From contig NZ_SORI01000016.1 of the NCBI RefSeq assembly GCF_004366815.1, positions 1 to 64,000 of the forward strand: a stretch of 64,000 nucleotides of DNA, given 5' to 3'. Under the pieces are notes generated by a model. That model worked only from the letters and a program-made list of their open reading frames with translations. It had not been told where the DNA came from and did no database searches. Both the position numbers and the translations under genes were made by a program. This document shows, one piece after another, positions 52,366 through 61,348 of this stretch. The first letter of the stretch is position 1; every line of letters starts with the position of its first letter. This stretch comes from Aminivibrio pyruvatiphilus. Its GTDB lineage: Bacteria; Synergistota; Synergistia; Synergistales; Aminobacteriaceae.

Positions 52366-53731
52366 AAACACCGGTGAAGAAGGTCTTACCCTGGCCGGGT
52401 TGCTGATGTTCGGAAGGCAGGAGACGATTTTGGAAGCTCTCCCGTACTTCTTCCTGGACTACCGGGAAATTCCTGCCAGCGGAACAAAAACCGAGTGGAC
52501 CGACCGTCTTGTTCCTGACGGTACATGGTCGGGTAATCTCTACGATTTCTACCGAATGGTTATTCTGCGACTCTTCCGTGATCTTAAGGTTCCATTCAGA
52601 CTGAATCTCGACGAACGGCAAGATGATACTCCCGTACACAAATCGCTGCGGGAAGCTCTGGTTAATACAATCATCCACGCTGATTACTCACTCAGCACGG
52701 CGTTGTTGATAGTAAAGGGCCCAGACTACTTCGAGTTCCGCAATCCCGGGAGAATGCGCGTTCCCATGACGGAAGCCCTTGAAGGCGGGCAAAGCGACTG
52801 CCGCAACCGCATAATGCAGAGATTATTCAGTCTGATTGGCCTGGGAGAACAGGCCGGATCGGGAATTCCACGGATGCTTGAAAATTGGAAGTCCCAGCAC
52901 TATCGCCCCCCGGAACTGTTCGAGAGTGTTCTGCCGGAATTCACCACAATGCGCCTCAGGACCGTCAGCCTCCTTCCTGAGCCAATTCTGGCTGAACTGC
53001 GGGAACATTTCGGAGAATCCTTCGAGAAGCTTAGCGTGAATGAACGCATGGCACTTGTCACTGCAAGGGTAGAGGGGTATGTGTCCAACATCCGGCTTCG
53101 ACAGATATTTTCTCTCCATCCCCATGACATTACACTCCTTCTCAGGGAATTGGTTGGCAAGCACCTGTTCGAATCCGACGGAAAGGGACGGGGAATGACC
53201 TACCGTATTGCCGGTATTCGGCCAGTTGACCGAGGCAGCTCCATGCAGGCAAATGAAGAAAGCCCCACACATAGGGATCCCGGCTCCACACATAAGGATC
53301 CCGGCTCCACACACAAGGATCCCAGCTCCACACACAAGGATCCCGGCTCCACACACAAGGATCCCGGCTCCACACATAAGGATCCCGGCTCCACACATAA
53401 GGATCCCGGCTCCACACATAAGGATCCCGGCTCCACACATGGCGAGGTTGCAAGCGACCCCTGCGGCAACCCGGCACTGACAGGAATTGTTCAAAAAGTT
53501 CAAAGCAAGAGCAGAGCAAATAGAAATGATGTGCGATCGGCTATTCTGGCACTATGCAAAGAAGGTTTTCAGACTCCGCAACAGCTCAGCAAGCTTTTGA
53601 ATCGATCTCAGGAGGGACTTCGAGAACGATATATTAAACCCTTAATCAACGAAATGCTTTTGGAACGCAGATACCCCTCTCAACCGAACCATGAACAGCA
53701 GGCCTACAGAACAAGGAGAAGGGAAGAATGA
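52313..53731 (+). CDS. C-terminal part of the frameshifted AlbA_2/HATPase regulator-like protein
   Basis: Continues the reading frame broken at the eight-C tract; GTG 52313 is only a formal start without ribosome site. It contains the linker EFLRKLGCFGKDRNTGEEGLTLAGLLMFG and an HATPase_c_4-like domain (LREALVNTIIHADYS, EFRNPGRMRVP, LGEQAGSGIPRML). A winged-helix region follows, then eight heptapeptide repeats STHKDPG at about 318-376, and a second DNA-binding-like helix region (AILALCKEGFQTPQQLSKLLNRSQEGL). The stop overlaps hsdR by 4 nt. Such proteins are frequent passengers in type I R-M loci, with unproven roles in regulation or defence. Confidence 0.75.
   Translation: MRTPPEFLRKLGCFGKDRNTGEEGLTLAGLLMFGRQETILEALPYFFLDYREIPASGTKTEWTDRLVPDGTWSGNLYDFYRMVILRLFRDLKVPFRLNLDERQDDTPVHKSLREALVNTIIHADYSLSTALLIVKGPDYFEFRNPGRMRVPMTEALEGGQSDCRNRIMQRLFSLIGLGEQAGSGIPRMLENWKSQHYRPPELFESVLPEFTTMRLRTVSLLPEPILAELREHFGESFEKLSVNERMALVTARVEGYVSNIRLRQIFSLHPHDITLLLRELVGKHLFESDGKGRGMTYRIAGIRPVDRGSSMQANEESPTHRDPGSTHKDPGSTHKDPSSTHKDPGSTHKDPGSTHKDPGSTHKDPGSTHKDPGSTHGEVASDPCGNPALTGIVQKVQSKSRANRNDVRSAILALCKEGFQTPQQLSKLLNRSQEGLRERYIKPLINEMLLERRYPSQPNHEQQAYRTRRREE
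53264..53440 (+). repeat. 21-bp coding tandem repeat (eight units plus 9 bp)
   Basis: Units of 21 bp with core TCCACACATAAGGATCCCGGC start at 53264 and run to 53431, followed by TCCACACAT. Units 3-6 have CAC in place of CAT, unit 3 has AGC in place of GGC, and unit 1 begins CCC and has AGG in place of AAG. They encode STHKDPG without disturbing the frame, so gain or loss of a unit would only change linker length. Confidence 0.92.
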
Positions 53732-56700
53732 GCAACTTCGCCTTTCTGCCTGATGTTTTCAGATCCATAGCCGAATCAGCCGCCCGGGCGGAGGGGTACA
53801 TCCGGGGCGACCCGAGGGCGGCGTGCTTCCATGCCCGGTTCACCCTCGAGGCTGCGGTGCACTGGCTCTACCGCCACGACCCATCCCTTTCCCCGCCCTA
53901 CGACGACAGCCTCGGTGCCCTGCTCCACGAGCCTTCCTTCCAGAACCTGGTGCCCCAGGCGGTTTTCCAGAAAACCCGGGTGATCCGGAAGCTGGGCAAC
54001 CGGGCGGTCCACGACGCCCGTCCCGTGACGGAATCAGAGGCGCTCCAGGCGGTGAAGGAGCTTCAACACCTCTGCTACTGGCTGGCCCTGGACGGAACCC
54101 GGGACCGGGAGTACAGGGTCACCGGAATGCCGAACCGGGAGGGAACGGGCTACGCTGATTATGTCCTCTGGGGCGACGACGGCAAACCCCTGGGAGTGGT
54201 GGAGGCCAAGAGGACCACCGCAGACCCGGAAAAGGGCAGGCAGCAGGCCAAACTGTACGCCGACTGCATCGAGGCCATGCACGGGCAGCGTCCGGTCATA
54301 TTCTTCACCAACGGATACGAGACCTGGATCTGGGACGATACCGCCTATCCTCCCCGGCGGGCGGCGGGGTTTTATTCCAAAGACGATCTTTCCCGCCTCG
54401 TGACGCGCCGCACCCTGCGGAAGCAACTGGACGTGGCGGACGTACAGGAGGGCATCGCCGGCCGCTATTACCAGAAGCGGGCCATCGGGAGCATCTTCGC
54501 CCATTTCAGCACGTCCCGGCGGAAGGCCCTGCTGGTGATGGCCACGGGAACGGGCAAGACCAGGACCGCTGTTGCCCTGGTGGACGCCATGCAGCGGGCG
54601 GGTTGGGTGAAGCGGGCCCTTTTCCTGGCCGACAGGGTTGCCCTGGTGAACCAGGCGGTGGCGGCCTTCAAGAAGCATCTGCCCGAATCGGGACCGGTGA
54701 ACCTGGTGACGGAACGGGACGGTGACGGGAGGGTGTATGTATGCACCTACCCCACCATGACCGGTCTGATCGACCGGTACGGGAACGGGGAAGGCCACTT
54801 CGGCCCGGGTTTTTTCGACCTGGTGATCATCGACGAGGCCCACCGGTCGGTCTACCGGAAATACGGCGCGGTCTTCCGCTACTTCGATTCCCTGCTGCTG
54901 GGTCTCACGGCGACTCCCCGGGAGGACGTGGACAGGAACACCTACGATCTGTTCGAGTTGGAGCAGGGCGTCCCCACCGACGCCTACGAACTGGAGACCG
55001 CTGTGGCGGACGGCTTCCTCGTGCCGCCGAGGGCTGAACAGGTGGACCTGAAGTTCCCCCGGGAGGGCATTGACTACAACACCCTGACCGACGATGAGAA
55101 GGTCCAGTGGGAGAGCCTCGACTGGGGCGACGAGTCGGAGGAAGGGCACCTTCCCGAGAGGGTCAACGCCGGGGCTGTGAACAACTGGCTGTTCAACGGC
55201 GACACGGCGGACAGGGCCCTCCGGTACCTGATGGACCACGGCCACAGGGTGGACGGAGGCGACAGGCTCGCCAAGACCATCATCTTCGCCCGGAACCACG
55301 AACACGCCGCCTTCCTACAGGAGCGGTTCGACCGGAACTACCCCCGCTACGCCGGACATTTCGCCCGGGTAATCGACAACACGGTAAAGTACGCCCAGAG
55401 CCTCATTGACGACTTCTCCGGGAAGGACAGCCCGCCCCACATCGCCATCTCCGTGGACATGCTGGACACTGGCATCGACATTCCGGAAGCGGCGAACCTG
55501 GTCTTCTTCAAGCCTGTCTACTCCCGGATCAAGTTCTGGCAGATGGTGGGCCGGGGCACCCGGCTCTGCCCTGACCTCTTCGGCCCGGGACTGGACAAGG
55601 AGGATTTCCGCATCTTCGATTTCTGCTGCAACTACGATTTCTTCGGGCTGAAACCCGAGGGCATCGAGGGACGGGACGCCCTTCCCCTGGCGGCCCGCCT
55701 CTTCTCGGGGAGGGCGCGGCTTCTCGGCCGCCTCCAGGCGGACCCCGGACTGGACCCGGAGGGAATTCTCCGCAAGAGCCTCGGGGATGTCCTTTACGGG
55801 GAAGTCCGCTCCATGAACCGGGAGAATTTCATCGTCCGCATGCACCTGGGGGCAGTGGATCGTTTCCGGGAACGGCCGGCGTGGGAGAGCCTCTCCCCTT
55901 CCGACCTCGGGACCCTGACCGAGGAGGTGGCTCTTCTCCCCTCGGAGACCGGGGAGGACAGGATCGAGTCCCGACTCTTCGACCTGACGGTCCTCCGGAT
56001 GGAGCTCGCCCTTGCCGAAGGAGATCCGGCGCTGTTCGAGAAGCACCGAAGGAGGGTGACGGAAATCGCTTCGCTGCTGGAGGAAAAGGCGGCGATTCCC
56101 GCGGTGAAGGAGCGGCTGCCCTTCCTCGCCGCCGTCCAGGAGGAGAGCTTCTGGGAGGGCATCGGGCTGGAGCAGGTCGAGGAGGTCCGGCTGCAGCTCC
56201 GGGAGCTGGCCCCCTTCCTGGACAGGAAGAAAAAGACCGTGGTCTATTCGGAATTCACCGACGAGATCCGGGGTGTCAGGGAGGTCGGCGACCGTTCTCT
56301 GCCGAAGATGACCGGGGAGCAGTACGAGAAGAAGGTGAAGGAATATATCAGGAGCCACCCGGATCTTCTTGTCATTCACCGGCTGCGGAACAATCTGCCC
56401 CTGACGGAGACGGACCTCCGGGGACTCGAGGGAGCCCTGAGGGAGATCGGGGAGGAACACGGAGAGCAGCTTCTTCGCGGATTGCTTGCCAGGAAGGGCG
56501 CGCCTTCCCTCTCGTGGTTCGTCCGCAGCCTGGTGGGGCTTGACCGCACCGCCGCCCGGGAGGCCTTTTCCCGCTTTCTTTCGGACCGGAGCCTGACGGC
56601 GCCCCAGATCCGCTTCGTGGAGACGGTGATAGACCAGCTCACCGCCCGGGGCGTCATGGAACCTTCCGCCCTCTACGAGCCCCCCTTCACCATGCTGGAT

Positions 56701-56880
56701 TCCCGGGGGCCCGACGCCCTCTTCTCCGGCAGGGAGAAGGTCATCCGGGGCATCTTCAGCGCCCTCGACGCCGCCCATCTCGGCCTGACGGGCCTCCGGG
56801 ACACCTGGCGGGTGGCGGGCGGCGGAACGGAACGGGGTTCCGGAGACACTTTCGCGAGCGGGGAAGGAGCGGAAAAGTGA
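53728..56880 (+). CDS. hsdR: Type I restriction endonuclease subunit HsdR
   Basis: A 1050-residue motor/nuclease subunit. A DUF4145-like N-terminal domain (about 1-125) precedes the nuclease core, with ADYVLWGDDGKPLGVVEAKRT giving the acidic and E-x-K residues. Helicase motifs include Walker A ATGTGKT at 272-278, DEAH at 369-372, GLTATP, and the C-terminal motifs SVDMLDTGIDIPEAANLVFFKPV and QMVGRGTR. It translocates DNA and cuts away from the recognition site. ATG 53728 overlaps the preceding stop by 4 nt, so the frameshifted gene and hsdR are coupled. The gene looks intact and ends with a terminator. Confidence 0.95.
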   Translation: MSNFAFLPDVFRSIAESAARAEGYIRGDPRAACFHARFTLEAAVHWLYRHDPSLSPPYDDSLGALLHEPSFQNLVPQAVFQKTRVIRKLGNRAVHDARPVTESEALQAVKELQHLCYWLALDGTRDREYRVTGMPNREGTGYADYVLWGDDGKPLGVVEAKRTTADPEKGRQQAKLYADCIEAMHGQRPVIFFTNGYETWIWDDTAYPPRRAAGFYSKDDLSRLVTRRTLRKQLDVADVQEGIAGRYYQKRAIGSIFAHFSTSRRKALLVMATGTGKTRTAVALVDAMQRAGWVKRALFLADRVALVNQAVAAFKKHLPESGPVNLVTERDGDGRVYVCTYPTMTGLIDRYGNGEGHFGPGFFDLVIIDEAHRSVYRKYGAVFRYFDSLLLGLTATPREDVDRNTYDLFELEQGVPTDAYELETAVADGFLVPPRAEQVDLKFPREGIDYNTLTDDEKVQWESLDWGDESEEGHLPERVNAGAVNNWLFNGDTADRALRYLMDHGHRVDGGDRLAKTIIFARNHEHAAFLQERFDRNYPRYAGHFARVIDNTVKYAQSLIDDFSGKDSPPHIAISVDMLDTGIDIPEAANLVFFKPVYSRIKFWQMVGRGTRLCPDLFGPGLDKEDFRIFDFCCNYDFFGLKPEGIEGRDALPLAARLFSGRARLLGRLQADPGLDPEGILRKSLGDVLYGEVRSMNRENFIVRMHLGAVDRFRERPAWESLSPSDLGTLTEEVALLPSETGEDRIESRLFDLTVLRMELALAEGDPALFEKHRRRVTEIASLLEEKAAIPAVKERLPFLAAVQEESFWEGIGLEQVEEVRLQLRELAPFLDRKKKTVVYSEFTDEIRGVREVGDRSLPKMTGEQYEKKVKEYIRSHPDLLVIHRLRNNLPLTETDLRGLEGALREIGEEHGEQLLRGLLARKGAPSLSWFVRSLVGLDRTAAREAFSRFLSDRSLTAPQIRFVETVIDQLTARGVMEPSALYEPPFTMLDSRGPDALFSGREKVIRGIFSALDAAHLGLTGLRDTWRVAGGGTERGSGDTFASGEGAEK

Positions 56881-56934
56881 CCGGCAAAGAAGGTTTCCGG
56901 CCTGCCCGGCGCTCCTTCAGGGGCTGACAGCAAA

Positions 56935-56975
56935 GGGAGCCCGGCGGAAGAATCGCCGGGCTCCCTCTTTGTTTT
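56935..56975 (+). terminator. Rho-independent terminator after hsdR
   Basis: GGGAGCCCGGCG (56935-56946) pairs with CGCCGGGCTCCC (56954-56965), a seven-base loop, then TCTTTGTTTT. It lies between convergent genes and may work in both directions. Confidence 0.88.
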
Positions 56976-56989
56976 GCAGGGACTGACCG

Positions 56990-58318
56990 TTAAAAGCCGG
57001 GAACCGCCATGGTGTTCAGGGTCCCGATGGTGCCGTCGTGGGCATACTGGTACAGCCCGACGTGCCGCTCCCCATCCTTCGGGATGACCGTGACGAAGGT
57101 CATGGTGGGCGTGGCGTTCTTGTCGATCCAGGTGCCGGAGTTCACGTACAGCGCCTTCTTGCCGTCGTGGGTCTCCGAGGGGATCATCCTGGATTCGTGG
57201 CTGTGGCCGAAGATCACTATCCGCTTGTCGGACGCGGGGTTCCTGAAGTACTGCACCACCGCCTGCTCGTCCGTTCCCGCTGCGGAGGCCGACTTGACGA
57301 GAGCCTCCCGAACGGGAATTTTGACGGCTACTTTGTTGAGGACCTGCCGCTCGTCCCAGGTGTCCTGGATTCCCCTGAACAGGTTCACGTCGATACGGCC
57401 GCCCGCCTGGGCCTGGCGGGGCATAAGGTCGCTCATGGCGTAGATTTCGGAAAAGCCGTCGATGTTGGTCCTGATGATCTTTTCTTCGAAGTCTTCCTTT
57501 ATGGGCAGTTCGTTCATCAGCCCCTCCCATATTTTCCAGTAGAGATATTCGAGGTCCTGGCTTTCGCCGAGGGAATTCGGCGTGACCGCCGGCCTGATTT
57601 TTGACGGCTCGGGTTTGCCTTCGACCACGGAGAGGGTGGCGATGCGGGTGAAGAAATACCCCGGAGGCAGGATGGAGCCGGGAGCTATCTCCCTGTTCGA
57701 TAGAGGATCGGGAGCACAGAAGAAGTTGTACCGGTGGCCGTGCTCGATGGCAATCTCCGGATGTCCTTCCGGAGAGTAGGTTCCGAGCCCACGGACGTCC
57801 CGCGCCTCGGCGATTCCCGGAAAGACGGTCTGCATGCTTTCGGAATCGATCAGCAGGTCGTGATTCCCGGGGACATAGGTCACCCTGATCTTTCCTTCCC
57901 GTATGACGGCGTTGAAGGCGTCGACAACTTCCTGATTGTTGGCGGCGACGGCCTGGGCGAATTCTTTCTGGCTCTTTCCGGCGTAGGTGTCCACACCGGC
58001 GGGGATGAACCATTCGTCCAAAAAGTCGCCGGCGATGACAAGCTCCCTGACGTTCGGAGAGCGTCCGATCTTCCGGACAAAGTCCGCAAGAGGAGCCCGG
58101 TTCTTCTGGATTTCGGCGTACCGGTCGTCCATTCCCAGGTGAATGTCGCTGATGACGACGATGACGGACCGCTCTCCGCCGATCCCCGGAATGCCGCCCT
58201 GGTCGAGGGTGAAGGGGTACTTCGAGGGTGCGGCCTGCGGGGCGGAAGCGAAGCCGCCGGACGCGGTGCAGAGGAGTGCGGAGAGGATCATGATGCTCAG
58301 AATGCCGGCTTTTCTCAT
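56990..58318 (-). CDS. Exported metallophosphoesterase
   Basis: A 442-residue protein with a signal peptide (about 1-24, ending GGFAS). Calcineurin-like phosphoesterase motifs are complete: SDIHLG near 58, AGDFLDEW near 95, PGNHD near 150, EHGH near 192 and GHSHESR near 370, providing the two-metal site. It hydrolyses a phosphate monoester or diester in the periplasm or outside the cell; the substrate is unknown (nucleotides, UDP-sugar lipids and phospholipids are all possible). It ends against the hsdR terminator. It lies 69 nt downstream of the beta-barrel gene in the same direction, so the pair may be an operon. Confidence 0.85.
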   Translation of the reverse strand: MRKAGILSIMILSALLCTASGGFASAPQAAPSKYPFTLDQGGIPGIGGERSVIVVISDIHLGMDDRYAEIQKNRAPLADFVRKIGRSPNVRELVIAGDFLDEWFIPAGVDTYAGKSQKEFAQAVAANNQEVVDAFNAVIREGKIRVTYVPGNHDLLIDSESMQTVFPGIAEARDVRGLGTYSPEGHPEIAIEHGHRYNFFCAPDPLSNREIAPGSILPPGYFFTRIATLSVVEGKPEPSKIRPAVTPNSLGESQDLEYLYWKIWEGLMNELPIKEDFEEKIIRTNIDGFSEIYAMSDLMPRQAQAGGRIDVNLFRGIQDTWDERQVLNKVAVKIPVREALVKSASAAGTDEQAVVQYFRNPASDKRIVIFGHSHESRMIPSETHDGKKALYVNSGTWIDKNATPTMTFVTVIPKDGERHVGLYQYAHDGTIGTLNTMAVPGF

Positions 58319-58387
58319 TGGATTTCAATCCCTTTCATGTGGAGTGTTATTGGACTACATCTTGGATAAAAAGCGTTTCGTGCAGCC

Positions 58388-59152
58388 TTACTTCAGCTTC
58401 CAGGTGAATCCGATGAACAGGCCGTCGTTGTAGGCGTCCATTAGAAAGCCGTCTTTTTCGTAATCAACGTAGAGATAGCGGTACCCCACTTCAAGGGATG
58501 TCCGTTCCGAGAGCCGCCATGAAAAGTCCACCATCCCTCCCCAGGTGAAATCCGAGCCCATGCCGAACCCGCCCGCATCGACAATGGCCGTGAAGCTGAG
58601 CTTCGGCGAAAGCCGCGTGGAGAAACGGATGCCGACGAGGGGATCCAGCCAGGACTGGGTATCGGTGAAGCGCCGGAGGGGAGCTGACGCCGTTCTGATG
58701 GTCAGCTCGTTTTTGAGGTTCCAGTATCTCAGGCCGGCGAACACATGGAGGGAGGACGATTCCCATTCTTTTACGCGCACGCCCCACGCGGCCTGCAGAC
58801 GGGTCGTGGTCATCCCCACGTCCGTAAAAACCGTTGGGGATACCTGTTCGGTGTCCGACAGATCGAGATACATGCCGTCGAAAAAGAAGTACTGGTTTCC
58901 CTTGTGGCCCTGGAAGGTCAGCATTCCCGAGGCGTCCATGACGGACAGGATGTCGGAGAAGCTCTGGCTGACCCGGGCCTTGTGCCCCTTCACACCCACC
59001 GTTCCGTTGAGGCCGGAGAACCATACGTAGGACGTGGAGGAAAAAGTCCACTCTGCGGGAGTGTCCTTCTCCGCCGCTTCCAGGGAAGGCAGCCCGCACA
59101 GAAGAGAGAAAAGGAACGGAAGAAAAAGAAAGATACGGACCGGCTGTTTCAT
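58388..59152 (-). CDS. Outer-membrane beta-barrel protein
   Basis: A 254-residue protein. ATG 59152 is preferred over GTG 59161 because GGGAG lies nine bases before it. The signal peptide ends LEAAE. The rest alternates short amphipathic strands and turns with many aromatic ends: TSYVWFSGLNGTVGV, YFFFDGMYLDLSD, AWGVRVKEWES, VFAGLRYWNL, MVDFSWRLSERTSLEVGYRYLYVDY and DGLFIGFTWKLK. This is the pattern of small OmpA/OmpX- or lipid-A-modifying-size barrels. No enzyme motif is seen. The terminal residue is Lys, not the common aromatic. It probably shares a transcript with the metallophosphoesterase downstream. Confidence 0.75.
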   Translation of the reverse strand: MKQPVRIFLFLPFLFSLLCGLPSLEAAEKDTPAEWTFSSTSYVWFSGLNGTVGVKGHKARVSQSFSDILSVMDASGMLTFQGHKGNQYFFFDGMYLDLSDTEQVSPTVFTDVGMTTTRLQAAWGVRVKEWESSSLHVFAGLRYWNLKNELTIRTASAPLRRFTDTQSWLDPLVGIRFSTRLSPKLSFTAIVDAGGFGMGSDFTWGGMVDFSWRLSERTSLEVGYRYLYVDYEKDGFLMDAYNDGLFIGFTWKLK

Positions 59153-59346
59153 GAACACCACTCCCGCTGGAAAAAATAGGTACCCCCTGGCACAAAAAGA
59201 ACCCGGCCCCCTAGAGAGCCCCCGGCAGCCGGATCATTTTCCAGCATCCTTTATACACCTTTCAGGTCGTTCTGTATACCATTTTTCTTCTGTCTCGCGA
59301 AAACCAGTCCCGGCAACAGACCCCGTATTCAGGAACGTTGCGGTAG

Positions 59347-59379
59347 AAAAAAGGGAGTCCGGCATTTTCGGCCGGACTC
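59347..59379 (-). terminator. Rho-independent terminator after the zinc-ribbon membrane protein gene
   Basis: Minus-strand stem GAGTCCGGC/GCCGGACTC (59379-59355) followed by a run of six T (59352-59347), ten bases past the stop codon at 59389. Confidence 0.88.
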
Positions 59380-59388
59380 GGGCGTATA

Positions 59389-60081
59389 TCATTTCAGCAG
59401 CGGGCAGCCGCAGCGGAAGCAGACATCGTCGCCGATATCGCATTTTGTGGCGCAGGCGTTGCAGAAGATGATGCTGTCCCGGGACTTGTCGTATTTCTCG
59501 TACGTTTTCAGCCCGCCGTGGTGCCGCACCCTGTCCCCCACCTGGTAATAGTTGTAGAGTGTGGCGTCGTCGTCAACGACAATCCGGTGCGTCTTTCCCC
59601 CGTCGGACCGGATTTCGACTGTGTATTCCGTGTAGTTCACCCAGTAGAAGTCGTTCTTGTCGCCGCCGGTGTTCTGTTTGCGGCGCTTCTGCTTCACCGT
59701 CCTGTCGGTGACCACGCCGTCCCAGGTGGTGCTTCTCTTTCTGCCCAAAATCTGGAAGAAGGCAATGGCGAGAAACATCCCGCCGATCCCGAAGCCGATG
59801 TAGAGGGACTCAGGGTTTTCCATGCCCCCCGCGCCGGTCTCACCCGCTATGAAAAAGCCGGCCACGGCAATGACGGCAAGACCCGCCGCAAAGATGGAGG
59901 ACCACCGGTTGGTGTTCTTCAGATATTTCTGGAACGCCGGGTCGTGGATTTTCTCAGAGTACCCCACCCGTCCGCCCCTTTTCCCCTTTCCGGAACCCGC
60001 CTGGGCCTCCTGCTCCGCCCCGCAGACATGGCAGAATTTCGCCCCGTCCGGGAGATCCGCTCCGCACTTGGAACACTGCAT
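59389..60081 (-). CDS. Membrane protein with N- and C-terminal zinc ribbons
   Basis: A 230-residue protein. ATG 60081 follows AAAGGGG by eight bases. An N-terminal zinc ribbon (CSKCGADLPDGAKFCHVCG) is followed by a basic linker and two transmembrane helices (about 65-82 and 95-115). A soluble beta-rich region has YWVNYTEYTVEIRSDGGKTHRIVVDDDATLYNYYQVGDRVRHH, like DUF3592-type domains. A second zinc ribbon ends it (CNACATKCDIGDDVCFRCGCPLL). The function is unknown. It has its own terminator. Confidence 0.7.
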   Translation of the reverse strand: MQCSKCGADLPDGAKFCHVCGAEQEAQAGSGKGKRGGRVGYSEKIHDPAFQKYLKNTNRWSSIFAAGLAVIAVAGFFIAGETGAGGMENPESLYIGFGIGGMFLAIAFFQILGRKRSTTWDGVVTDRTVKQKRRKQNTGGDKNDFYWVNYTEYTVEIRSDGGKTHRIVVDDDATLYNYYQVGDRVRHHGGLKTYEKYDKSRDSIIFCNACATKCDIGDDVCFRCGCPLLK

Positions 60082-60152
60082 GAATGCCACCCCTTTCGGT
60101 CATTATCTTCTTCTCTCCTGAATACACCGGCCTGAGACGCGCCCCTTTATCC

Positions 60153-60301
60153 TGTCATCCTGAGGAGCGTTCTTGGCGGCACTGTTTCTGTCATCCTGAG
60201 AGCGCTTCCTGCCCGATCGCGTCCCCGAAGGGGGAGGATCTCGGTTTTGATCCTTCGACCACCAAGGGCGAGATTCTTCGGGCTTCGCCCTCAGAATGAC
60301 G
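60153..60301. repeat. Intergenic palindromic repeat with TGTCATCCTGAG ends
   Basis: The sequence starts TGTCATCCTGAGGAGC (60153), has a second TGTCATCCTGAGAGC at 60189 and ends with the inverted partner CCCTCAGAATGACG near 60301. Internal arms such as GGGCGAGATTCTTCGG and CCGAAGGGGGAGGATCTCGG also pair. It resembles the element at 23559-23685 and known short dispersed TGTCATYCTGAG repeats of many bacteria. It encodes nothing. Confidence 0.6.
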
Positions 60302-60379
60302 GCAAAGACACATCTCCGCGGGATGCTGCGCTCGCGATGCTTCCGATTGTATCATCAACCTTATGAAATACATTTGTTA

Positions 60380-60406
60380 TTGTGAAGTCGCTGAAAATGC
60401 TATACT
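60380..60406 (+). promoter_or_regulatory. Promoter of the EamA gene
   Basis: Extended -10 TGC-TATACT (hexamer 60401-60406), with a weak -35 TTGTGA at 60380-60385 (15-nt spacer). It lies just after the palindromic repeat and about 60 nt before ATG 60464. Confidence 0.45.
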
Positions 60407-60463
60407 GCGGCCGATGAGCAGACCGGACGGCACGTTTTTCACACTATTTCGGGAGGTTTTTTC

Positions 60464-61348
60464 ATGAAGAGGTACTATGGAAAATTCATTTCGTCAGTGC
60501 TGCTGTTCGGTTCCAACGGCATCGTGGCAAGCCATATTGCGCTGGGCAGCCACGAGATAGTCCTGTGGAGGACCCTCATCGGCAGCCTCTTTCTTCTGGC
60601 GGTCTTCATCCTGGCCGGGGGACGGTTCGGGGGGCTGCGCAGCAGGAAGCATCTCGCGTTTCTGCTCCTTTCGGGCATGGCCATGGGCGCGAGCTGGATG
60701 TTTCTGTACGAGGCCTACCGCCGGATCGGCGTCGGGCCGGCGACCCTCGCGTATTACTGCGGCCCTGTGATCGTGATGGTGCTGGCTCCCGTGATATTCC
60801 GGGAAAAACCGGCCCTTTCAAGGATATTCGGCTTCGGCGCCGTTCTTCTCGGGATGGTCCTCGTCAACGGGAACGAGGTGGCCCGGAGCGGCATTTCCTG
60901 GGGGCTGGCGTGCGGCCTGCTGTCGGCGGTTTTGCTGGCCGTTCTGGTGATCTTCAACAAGATGGCCGCGAGCATCACGGGCTTCGAGAACGCTGTCTGG
61001 CAGCTCTCCGCCAGCTTCATCACCGTGGCGGTCTTCACAGCCGTCCGGCAGGGAACGGTGACGGCCGTTCCTCCCGGGAGCCTTCTCCCCCTCCTGCTGC
61101 TGGGGTTTGTGAATACGGGATCCGGATGCTACCTCTATTTCTCGTCCATGCAGAGCCTTCCCGCCCAGTCCGTGGCGATCTGCGGCTACCTGGAACCCCT
61201 CTCGGCCCTTCTCCTTTCGGCGGTCCTGCTGGGCGAACGGCTGACGCCGGTTCAAATGGCGGGAGCAGCCCTGATCCTCGGGGGCGCGGCCTTCGGCGAA
61301 TTCTTCGGCCGGAAGGAAAGCGCCCCGACAGGGACCAGGACGGACTAA
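60464..61348 (+). CDS. EamA/DMT-family transporter
   Basis: A 294-residue inner-membrane protein with ten hydrophobic segments in two EamA halves. The first half includes FGSNGIVASHIALGSHEIVLWRTLIGSLFLL and YEAYRRIGVGPATLAYYCGPVIVMVLAP. The second includes GSGCYLYFSSMQSLPAQSVAICGYLEPLSALLLSAVLLGERLTPVQMAGAALILGG. Members export amino acids, nucleosides or other metabolites. ATG 60464 follows GGGAGG. Its last four bases overlap the end of the convergent B3/B4 gene. Confidence 0.9.
   Translation: MKRYYGKFISSVLLFGSNGIVASHIALGSHEIVLWRTLIGSLFLLAVFILAGGRFGGLRSRKHLAFLLLSGMAMGASWMFLYEAYRRIGVGPATLAYYCGPVIVMVLAPVIFREKPALSRIFGFGAVLLGMVLVNGNEVARSGISWGLACGLLSAVLLAVLVIFNKMAASITGFENAVWQLSASFITVAVFTAVRQGTVTAVPPGSLLPLLLLGFVNTGSGCYLYFSSMQSLPAQSVAICGYLEPLSALLLSAVLLGERLTPVQMAGAALILGGAAFGEFFGRKESAPTGTRTD

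Noticed and set aside
53264-53440. Possible CRISPR array
   Set aside because: Units are contiguous 21-bp direct repeats without spacers and are translated in frame as part of a protein.
60153-60301. Insertion sequence remnant
   Set aside because: No transposase coding trace and the length is too short; better described as a palindromic intergenic repeat.
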